A DNA stretch of 23,067 bases from Flammula alnicola (Eukaryota > Basidiomycota > Agaricomycetes > Agaricales > Strophariaceae): positions 1 to 23,067 of the forward strand of contig JADNRV010000597.1 in the NCBI GenBank assembly GCA_015499995.1, read 5' to 3'. A program made the position numbers and the translations under genes. Below the pieces are notes generated by a model. The model worked only from the letters and a program-made list of their open reading frames with translations. It ran no database searches and had not been told where the DNA came from. Shown in pieces: positions 9,868-18,088 of this stretch (the stretch's first letter is position 1; every line of letters starts with the position of its first letter).

Positions 9868-10669
9868 TGTCCTACCTCCTCGCTGGCACCCACCTTCTCA
9901 AGCCCTCACGACCTCCTGCATATGCTCTTCCTGCTCTCTCCTTGGCCCTTCTAGGGAGCTAGGTTAGCAACTAGGATACCTCTTCATAATCAAATACTAA
10001 CAGCTTGCAGCCGCACTCGAACATTATGTCCGCATGTTGGTGGTTCTTGCGACTTGGGGCCTTTCAGTTGCCTGCCATGACGTGTAACCTCATCTTTGCT
10101 TCGCTTCAATTATCTTTGCCGAGGGCCCACTAGGTTTCACGGCAGCAGCATGAAGTACGAGATGCTTTAGGGACACGACAGGCCGTCTCGACGTTAGGAT
10201 GTCGTCGGTGAGTAAAATTTTCCCTTCTCTAAATCAGAAGCTTTCCAGCATGGCTCAAACGAATCTCACAGCATAGGCGATTTGCTTGATGCAGGCTCTC
10301 TTGTCATTGTACAAGTAAGCAAAACATCGCTCTTCTTCCGCATGACGAGTTGCTCACTATCTCCACCTATTCAGCACCAAACCCATCAGAGGATGACTAT
10401 AGCCGGAACAAGCCATCTCCGAAGATGGCAGTTGTTGTTGGTTGCCTCGCTTTCAATGTATGTGAACTTTTTCGTTATGGGACTGGATTCTGACGTCCCT
10501 TCCTCCAGCCCCAAAGGTATGCTTATTCTTTTCCCATAGGATTCATGCCGGGGTCTCGTCGGCTATCTCCAAAGATGGTCCTATGTTATCCGAGTTAGCT
10601 TTTGCTACTGCCTTGAAGGAATACGAGGAGGATGCAGAGACCGAGGATGAGGATGAGGATTTAGACTAG
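9868..10669 (+). CDS. Possible multi-exon gene with acidic C-terminus
   Basis: I do not recognise this product. Downstream of about 10012, five short stretches join in consistent phase through GT-AG introns. One contains a hydrophobic run (MLVVLATWGLSVAC). Another is bounded by GTGTAA...CACTAG and GTGAGT...CACAG, and one holds IGDLLDAGSLVIVQ. Another is basic (HLRRWQLLLVASLS). The last exon (10540-10669) encodes a sequence ending in a strongly acidic tail (EEDAETEDEDEDLD) before TAG. The natural start, an ATG at 9868 opening MSYLLAGTHLLKPSRPP, ends at an in-frame TAG exactly at the first donor and does not join in phase. So either the 5' end is wrong, there is a base error, or the gene is decaying. 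The last exon is the most convincing part. Confidence 0.3.
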
Positions 10670-10760
10670 TACTAATTCATGTATTCATTGCCCCTGAAAA
10701 ATATACAATTGCTATTTTGCTTTCCTTCCTGCGTGAACAAATTCTATTGAGTGCTATCAA

Positions 10761-10768
10761 GGTCTATA
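10761..10768. repeat. Left 8-bp target-site duplication of the MITE
   Basis: GGTCTATA lies directly before the left inverted end. The identical octamer follows the right end at 11355-11362. An 8-bp duplication is the hallmark of hAT-type insertion, though a few other superfamilies share it. Confidence 0.85.
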
Positions 10769-11354
10769 CAAGGGGGTTCTGGAACCAGAATGCCGGACCG
10801 GGGGTCGGTTAGTTAGTCCAGCCATAGGCTGCCCAAAAAAAATTTTAGAGCCCTCTACAAGTGCCCTGAAATTTGCGATTTTGGGTGGTGCAAAGGTGTC
10901 TTATCACTTTTATCACTCTCTACGTAACTGATAATCTCATTAAAATAGGCTGTTAGTGCATGTAGAATGAGAATAGAACAAACAATCATTAGTTTGTGGC
11001 AGTTGCCGGATGACTAAGCCAGTCCATCTGTTCACGATTTCCGTAAACTGCAAGTGTTCAGACCTTTTACAAAACACGGTGGGTTTATTTCAAAGTCAAA
11101 AAATCAGATTTCATTACAACATTGTATTAATACATCTGTAGTATTATCTAGAACATATCAACCTCGAGAAAATCCCTCAGAAATGGGTTTGCGAGACGTG
11201 CGAGGGATCTTCATGTGGGAAAGCGCATGCACTGGTGATGTCATATTACCATATCGGGATGTGTGCCTGATTACATAGTTAGTTAGTCCAGCGAAAATGG
11301 GCGAAAAAAATAATTCGACCCTAGGTATTTTTTTTTGGTTCGCGAACCCCCTTG
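10769..11354. mobile_element. Non-autonomous DNA transposon (hAT-like MITE), 586 bp
   Basis: The element begins CAAGGGGGTTCTGGAACC (10769-10786) and ends GGTTCGCGAACCCCCTTG (11337-11354). These are inverted repeats that differ only at the two central bases. It is flanked on both sides by the octamer GGTCTATA, a perfect 8-bp target-site duplication. The interior is AT-rich with no open frame that looks like a transposase, so it must depend on an enzyme encoded elsewhere. Inside both ends lies a direct repeat, TTAGTTAGTCCAGC (10809-10822 and 11279-11292), followed by a related A-rich segment. The 8-bp duplication and the CA-G start fit the hAT superfamily by general knowledge. The superfamily call is an inference. 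The intact duplication suggests a relatively recent insertion. It ends 200 bp upstream of the kelch A start codon. Confidence 0.85.
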
Positions 11355-11362
11355 GGTCTATA
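11355..11362. repeat. Right 8-bp target-site duplication of the MITE
   Basis: GGTCTATA follows the right inverted end immediately and is identical to the copy at 10761-10768. Confidence 0.85.
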
Positions 11363-11554
11363 GTTAACAACGAAGACTATGATACAATGAGTTTACCCAT
11401 ATGCCATAGAGCCTATAGCCAACTCTATAGTTGTCTATAGCACTTCATTGCAGACGTGACAAACTATGGATCACAACATACCAGGGGGCTTGCAACGGAG
11501 CTATGGGCACTATGTAGACTATGTTGGTCTCAATATACTTCTGACTTTTTCCTG

Positions 11555-12824
11555 ATGGTTAATCGCTGTCGAGGAGCCGTACCCAACCTCACCAGCCTCC
11601 ACCGAACATCGGAGGACCCCCGAGGAGGATTTCTCTACTTATATGGCGGCCTTGCTCCCGGGCCAGGTCAGGAAATAGAGACAGCCGATTTTTACAGATG
11701 TGAAACGGAAACCATGATGTTCACTGATTTGACGGTAAGGTTTCTGTTCTATGTTATTATGGTTGCATAGTACGGTTGTAATCTGATATTTCTTTCAGAA
11801 ATCTCTAGTCTACACAACACCCGGGGACCCATTCTCTCGTGCTCAAAAAGAGCGGACAATCAAGCCATTACCTCGGCTTAGTGAGCCGGGCTTCACACTG
11901 CATTATATCAATGACCATCCCATCATTTTTCTTTTTGGCGGCTACAACGAAAGGCCTTCGTCGGCACTGATAGCCATAGAAACACAACACCAAGAATGGT
12001 GGTACGTTGACGATGACCCAAGCGGCCTTGCTCCTGGACCTCCTCGAGTCAATCCGGTTATAATTGGAGTTGGCAACAGACTATTCGTTTTTGGAGGTTA
12101 TACAGATTTTGGAGATCATGGGACGAACTACATGTCCTATAGCATTGCTGAGTTTCAGCCAGGAACTCACAAATGCAAATGGATCGCTGTGGATGTTCCA
12201 TATCCTGCCGACATCCTGGCCTTGAATCAGACGTTTGACTGTGGTGTTGCCATTGGTGGCGGAACAATGATTGTATTGACACCTGGCCGGCTCGATGATG
12301 CAGTCGATGTGAGTGCTACTCAACTAGTATGCCTATGACCTGAAGACAGATTCCCATTAATATTGGTCTAGCACTTCAACTTTGTCGACAACAAAATAGT
12401 GTATTTTTTCATCACAGACAGGACATTCCGAATTGCACGTCCAACGTCTAAGGAGATACTCCCAAAAGAAGTTCATTGGTATTATGCCAGTAATTTCGTG
12501 GACCCCCAGGCTGCTTGGAGGAAAGAGGCAGCATCCATCCTTATATGTGGGTGGGTGCCTTATCGTGATACCCCCCACCTCGTTCCTCAGCTATGGCGGT
12601 TCTTCATATACCCCGGCGAGGAGCGTGTTGTCGAAGTTGGAAAACTGGACGAGGAGGTCTGGAAGCTTGACATGGATTTGAGGTGGTTTGCAATGTCTGA
12701 TATGGACACTCTTCTATTGCTCGGACAAAAAGGTGACCCCACAGATAGCGATGACGAAAATCCTGATGTAGGCCCAGGGGCGAAGTACGACACCTATGTC
12801 AAGATACCCTTCAAAGTATTATAG
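11555..12824 (+). CDS. Kelch-like beta-propeller protein A
   Basis: A predicted 380-residue protein in three exons (11555-11734, 11799-12308, 12372-12824). Both introns are phase 0 and have clean GTAAGG/GTGAGT donors. Kelch-type blades are visible: FLYLYGG, IIFLFGGY followed by EWWYVDDD, RLFVFGGY, and a later GGGTMIVL strand. This predicts a beta-propeller used for protein interaction. No F-box, BTB or catalytic domain is attached, and the partner is unknown. The start is the ATG just before the conserved RGAVPNL segment. An upstream in-frame ATG at 11456 is possible. The C-terminus has an acidic patch (DSDDENPD) before the final strand YDTYVKIPF. A paralogue lies at 21460-22843. The gene is convergent with the polysaccharide lyase gene, whose stop lies 173 bp away, and a MITE lies 200 bp upstream. 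Confidence 0.8.
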
Positions 12825-12997
12825 TCAATACGCAGCCAGTATGACCTTGTACTCGTAGGTACAGCATACAGCCTTTGCATAAAAATGTAGTTCTTATTTA
12901 TCTCCTAACAAATGTAATATTCAATAGTTCAGATGATCTACAACAATCCCCCAGAGAAATACAAACAACAGATCGAATGGCTCGAGAAATCGACCTC

Positions 12998-14920
12998 TCA
13001 CAAAAAGACAGCGAGAGCCCCAAAAGCCACAGCAGAAGCACAAGTCCAAACACTTCCAATCCTGCCTGAAAGAGCACCATTAGCTGTGCCTTTCGAGTTC
13101 CCCTGGCTCGTATTCGTCGACTTACTGGAGCCGGAAGAGGACTTAGTCGACACAGACGAAATAGTCGTACTCCCCTGGACCCGCCCACCAGCCTCATCAA
13201 GCGCAAATGGCTGGTTCCACAGAATATACGGCTTGCTCATGAACTGCGGGTCCGCCGCCCGCAAGAACTTGTCGTACTTACCATCGGCGTCGCCGTACAC
13301 GGACGCGACAGCCGCGATGTTGGGGTAGAGCTCCGGCGCATATTTGGCCTCGCCGCTGGCGCTGGCGGAGAGCGTCATGGCGAAATCAAGCGCGGACTTG
13401 ATCGTTGCACCGGCGCTGGTGGTCGCGTTCCAGACTTTGGAGGAAGGGTCGGCGTATTTGTCGATGCGCGCGTTCGTCTGTGGGATCGGTTATCAATAAT
13501 TACAACTGGGGGGTGTTTGTGGCGAGAGATGGGCGATAGGCTGACTTACAATCATGGCAGCTAAATTGTAAGAGTGGTAATGATAAGTGCGCGTCCGAAC
13601 TGCCTCGAGCGGCTACGGGAAATACAGTTAGCTTGAGATACTGGCTATTTGACACATCAAGAAATGAACGCACCTGCTCGCCGTTGGCAGTGATTTGCGC
13701 CTTGTATAGGGTATTAAAGTAGGTATTCGTCGCATTCTTAGCGCCGGGAAGGTCGTTCACTAAAACTTTCAGGGCCGCGAGCTGGTTGTAATAAAATGTG
13801 CCATGATTACTGCGATAAATCAGTATCGAGAATGAGCTATAATAATAAAGAGACGATACGTACTTCGTGGCCTTTGCTTCTGCAATGGCGATCTCAGCTG
13901 TCTCTAACCACGTAATGTAGGTTTTGGCCCAGTCGATCATCTGATTGTCCAACGTTGTCGTCCAGGCAGTGCTTCCGCCTTTGCGCAGAATTAAGATGGC
14001 AGAGGTGACTTTTGCCATGGCCTTGAGGTCGCTAGAATACGCGCTTAACAGGCGGTCTCATAATAACACTGGTCGAAGAAGACCTACATGACACCGGTGT
14101 GGCTGCCGACTTGACCATCGGGACCGCGTTGCATCTGTCCGTAATTCAGGTTCGGTTTCATACTTGTAGCTGGGTCGAGGAACCATGTGCGGAGGAAGTC
14201 AACTTCGTTTTTGATGCCAGTCAGGATGCGGGTAGTAAAAGGCGAGATGCAGAATTTACGCACCAGCGTTTACTTCGAAGGTAGGTTTCTCGCTGGCGGG
14301 GCCGAATGTCCACGCCAGGGCGTTGTAGAAAACCGCCTCGGATAGACTCTGGAAAGCGCCTACATCATTGACAAGGCGGACGTCGGGGTTGAATTGTCCG
14401 TCGCGGCTCTCGTAGTTGCAAGTTGTCCAGACTGGAAACAACGTCAGCCTCTCATGACTATCTCGGGATGTATAATTGGGTTCACCTTGTTCGGGAGTTA
14501 GCGCGGTGGTGTTCCCGACGCCAGAGCAATTCGGCCACCAGCTTATGAACGCGATGGGAGGTTAACAATGTTTTGGTGGAGAAGAGTGAGTTGAATATGC
14601 CGTACTAAGGCGCCCAACTCATGTAATCATGTTTATCTCCAGAAGGAGGGGTGATGGTCTTGTTCATGACACCTACGAACACGATCAGCAGCGAACGTCA
14701 CGAGGACCGAAAGACACTCACTCCATGGCCCTCCCATTGCCAGCGATCTCGCCCAAGAGAGGATGCTGGCTTGGGCGCTTTCGGTGTTGTTGCCAAAAAT
14801 TTTGGCCAAAATGTAATCGGGATCGACGAAATCGTTGGCGTAAGCGGTTTGGCCAACGGCGGTCGAAGCAATAGAAACGAAGGTGATAAATAGAATGAGT
14901 GCGGTGAGCATGCTGAGCAT
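12998..14920 (-). CDS. Secreted GPI-anchored polysaccharide lyase (alginate lyase superfamily)
   Basis: A predicted extracellular lyase of about 480 residues in nine exons, all joined in frame. Residues 1-23 form a signal peptide (MLSMLTALILFITFV...AVGQ). The catalytic domain shows hallmarks of the Pfam Alginate_lyase (PF05426) fold: SGDKHDYMSWAPYWWPNC, FLRTWFLDP with a later NLNYGQMQRG, NHGTFYYNQLAAL (the Asn-His pair) and RTRTYHYHSYNLAAMI (the Tyr/His region). Members cleave uronic-acid polymers by beta-elimination. The fungal substrate, perhaps glucuronan or another uronate glycan, cannot be told from sequence. The tail is Ser/Thr-rich (SSGSSKSTNTSQ) and ends in a hydrophobic segment (VWTCASAVAFGALAVFL), a typical GPI-attachment signal. 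One intron (near 14250) uses an AAG acceptor behind a CTGAC branch. The ATG at 14920 was preferred over 14989 because it begins directly at the signal peptide. Confidence 0.88.
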
Positions 14921-14989
14921 GTGTCTGCGGCGACGTTTGAAAAGGTGGAAGTTCAGGAAACAAAGAGAGATGCTTGGCAATTTGTACAA

Positions 14990-16573
14990 CTTGTCCCTTT
15001 CTGCATTCGATTGTCAAAAAAACCTTGGATCGATCCAGGAGTCCTAGTCAGCCGCCAAGCCCGAACGGGCTTTTATGGCCACCACGTGAAGGACTCCGAG
15101 GTGGGCGGCAAAACTCGAAGCTTGAACATAAGTCAGAACACATGCAGGCGTCGCCCGACTCTGCTCCGACCGGTTGTGAGAAGTAGAATATTAATACCCA
15201 GCGTCGGTGAGCGCGTTTGTGCGTTTTATTTTGCTATCGATTCACAGATCGCTCGCAGGGCACCGTTGGCAATGCCCATATTTCAGAGGACGGCCCTATG
15301 TCCTTGCAGGCGTAGCTTGGTCAAGCGATGCTCCCGTCGTAATATGGCCGTGAGAGTCGATAACTTTATTAGACCTATTGAAGGAAATGAAGCAGAACTT
15401 GACCCGACATCCTTTGCAGGAACTGCTCAATTAATAGACTTACGATGTACCTTTTCTAGGTGATTTTTTCTCTTTTTCCGTGCAGCTTGGAACTGGACGT
15501 CGTTTGCCAAGCGTTGCTCCGGCCGCAATATGAGCGTCAATATGGGGGTTTCAAGGTGAGGGTCGGGTGCCAAATTCTGTCAACTGAAATCGTTACGTCA
15601 GCAGCACCCGCGTGCAATAGGTGAGAACCGTGACTAAACCCTACATACTAAGTAAATGTCTCCCAGCACCGACAGCAGAACAATTCTCCTCTCGAGAAGA
15701 AAATAGTCAAGGAAAGGTAATCTGAACAGAAGAAGACACAAGGTGAGAACAATTTTTTTTTTTTGATATACTAGCTTAGGGCCTTAGGCAGCTTTTAGGC
15801 CACCACCACTGAGAAAGTATAAAGCAATCGGATTGAACAACGGTTGAATCCGACCTGGTATTTGCGGTATTTGCCTGGTATGATGTGAACGGAGAGAGGC
15901 ACCCAAATTAATCGACTCGCAGTGACGGGTGACTAGTGAGCACTTGAGCACTGATCCCAGTGAACCGAAAGCACTAGAGTCATCTTCGTTATTAACACAG
16001 GCTCAAGGGTTCACGCATCATGGCGGGCTCTTCACCAAGCACACAACAAAGTCCTCTCAAAGCCCTTACCTTCCGGCCTATAGCTAGACGCCCAGGAGCG
16101 GTGACGATGAGGTCTCTTTGCGTGCCATCCCTGGTCTCGTTGGTAAGAGTAAGAGACCTTTTGTTGCTTTCTTCCTACGGACTTTCTATTCACACCGTCT
16201 TGCATTCAGCGTGATTAACTCAAAAAAATCTGTATTCGCAACAATTCCAAGGCCATTTTACGCATTTTCTCCGTGGATTTATCGAATGAAAGGGCGTCCC
16301 CCGTCGACTGCCCTTCGTCCTCACGTCGCCACTGTAATTTAGCACGTGCCACGCAGGCCCTGAAGCAACCCTGCATTTGAATTTGACGACAAACTTTGGC
16401 CCATCATCCACGTTGTCCCATTCATGCCTTGCTTGAGGCTGCGGCGTTTCCTGTGATATTCCTATGAGCTTGGATCGCTTTGACCCAAGGTGCCATAAAA
16501 TGCGCGAAGCTATGCCACACCCTGCAGTTCCCTTTCATTCCTACCACTATATTCTTTCCCTCTTTTCTCAGTC
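14990..16573. other. Intergenic region between the lyase and Clp1-like genes
   Basis: About 1.6 kb with no supported gene. The long plus-strand frame 14921-15463 overlaps the lyase promoter and signal-peptide exon and lacks protein-like features. The region holds a diverged 30-bp direct repeat (about 15323 and 15508), a 13-base T run near 15751-15763, a short duplicated CCTGGTAT motif near 15860-15880, and a CTAGTG/CACTAG inverted pair near 15932-15977. It probably contains the divergent promoters of both flanking genes. Confidence 0.4.
15323..15540 (+). repeat. Pair of diverged 30-bp direct repeats
   Basis: CAAGCGATGCTCCCGTCGTA at about 15323 and CAAGCGTTGCTCCGGCCGCA at about 15508 are related. 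Both continue into AATATG and a CGT, roughly 24 of 30 positions matching. They may be relics of a duplicated element. No terminal repeats were found. Confidence 0.35.
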
Positions 16574-17915
16574 ATGCCGGCCGTGCACTCTAAACTCCCC
16601 GTCTTATCTCTCCTGCAGAGCCTTGAAGGCTTCGACCAACCACATTCCTGCACCCCAGAACGAGATATCAATCGCGAGGCTTTAGTGGATGTGGCTCCTG
16701 ACCGGGAGGAGTTGCTCCTGAGCAACAAACCCATCGAAGAGATCAGGCAGGCTCTCAAATTGCGTGTCAATTCTGCGTACGGGTGCGTTGCAGCCTCTTT
16801 CTTTGATCGTGCCACCGCTGACCATTTTATGCCTTGGCAGACACTGGCTGTACCGTACTCAGAAACGACGCGATGTCAAATTACGAGATGCCACCACGCG
16901 TTTATCTGTCTTCGGTCGCGTCGGCTCTGAGAATATGGACACAAGCACTCAGGAATCTCGCAATGATACCGTTACTAACCGTCGAAGCTCGGCTCAGGTC
17001 GTCCGACGCGTTCTTTCAGCGTCGTCCGTCTACTCTGCTTCACGCCAAGAATCCGGTCAAGGGGACCACGACATCTGGGGAGGACCCCGACTTAGCACCC
17101 AGCAGAAGCTCATCTCTCCGCGTCCGCTGGGCCCGACGCACATCTTGGTAGTCTACGCCATGCAGCCCTCCAAGCCCATTACCCTCCCGCGTGACAATAT
17201 GGCCACCGTGCGCCGTCGCCCAGCCGCTTCCACCTACTCCGAGGTACTCGAGCTCCCGATCAACGACTTACTGTTCATCCTCAACGTACCCAACTTGATG
17301 TCCGATTCCGCAGATGGGCTGCTCAACCCCATCTTGCCGCGCCGTCTGCATAAGGAGATGCCAAAGGTGCTGATGCACGTCCCGCATCTGGATACTTTCC
17401 CCGAGCTCGTTGTGTACCTGCACACCAAGAACCAGGCCGCGCTGTTCAGGGCACTCGTCCCCGAGTGGATGCGTGATATTATGCACCCTTTTCCACAGCC
17501 TCGTCAGGCTGCGGTTGCGCTGAATCCTGCAGGAACTGTTGGATCCTCCGCCTCTTTCACTACATTTGACAGCTCCAAAGTCAAGAAGCTCTTCAAGTTG
17601 GTCGCTGGCTCGACCTCTTCTTCTAGTTTGGACACTCTAGGCTCGTCCGCGTCTTCCTCCACGATAGCTGCTCCGGAGATGGTAAGGTCTATCTCCACCG
17701 TCGCTGTTGAAATCGCAGAGGCTGCCGAAGACTTGGACTCTGAAGACGATGTTTTGCTCCGCACTGCCACTTTGCTGGATGCTCTGCGTGATAATCTCAA
17801 CCATATCGGCTACTTTGGCAAAGACCTGTGGACCGAACTGAACACTACTCGGGATATAATGCTCCGCGCCATCTCCCACCAGGCCAGAGTCGCGCCTGAA
17901 ACCGATGCCGATTAG
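16574..17915 (+). CDS. Clp1-like protein
   Basis: A homologue of the basidiomycete Clp1 family. The founding members are Coprinopsis cinerea clp1 (needed for clamp-cell formation under the A mating-type pathway) and Ustilago maydis Clp1 (needed for proliferation of the dikaryon in the plant). It likely acts in nucleus or cytoplasm as a developmental regulator, without a known enzymatic motif. Two exons (16574-16782 and 16841-17915) join in phase 2 across a 58-nt intron (GTGCGT...TTGGCAG), giving 427 residues. The splice creates NSAYGHWLYRTQKRRDV. The conserved core is around residues 205-270: LELPINDLLFILNVPNL, then LPRRLHKEMPKVLMHVPHL, then LVVYLHTKNQAALFRALVPEW. The second half has a Ser-rich linker and an acidic region. 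The ATG at 16574 follows a CT-rich leader. An internal ATG at 16764 lies inside the intron region and was rejected. It is convergent with the GH5 gene, with 173 bp between stops. Confidence 0.9.
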
Positions 17916-18088
17916 ATTGCCCTTTTCTTGTCAGTCAGTCAGAAATGATGTCTTGTTTTGAGTGCGCCGTTTGTTTGAATTTCATGTTATCCACCAAATG
18001 TAAAAAGCATTTTAAAAGACAAAAAGATCTAGAAAAGAGTCCCAAGTAGTACCACCAATATACTTAATGTTGTTATCGAGTTGAAACA

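Noticed and set aside
12933..13328. Plus-strand frame of 131 codons
   Set aside because: Shadow of the last exon of the minus-strand lyase gene.
14921..15463. 180-codon plus-strand open frame
   Set aside because: It overlaps the lyase signal-peptide start and promoter on the other strand. It has no recognisable domain, and its composition looks random.
16764..17915. Single long plus-strand ORF starting at 16764 as the Clp1-like gene
   Set aside because: Its first 25 or so codons run through the intron at 16783-16840. Splicing exon 16574-16782 to 16841 gives the proper family N-terminus.
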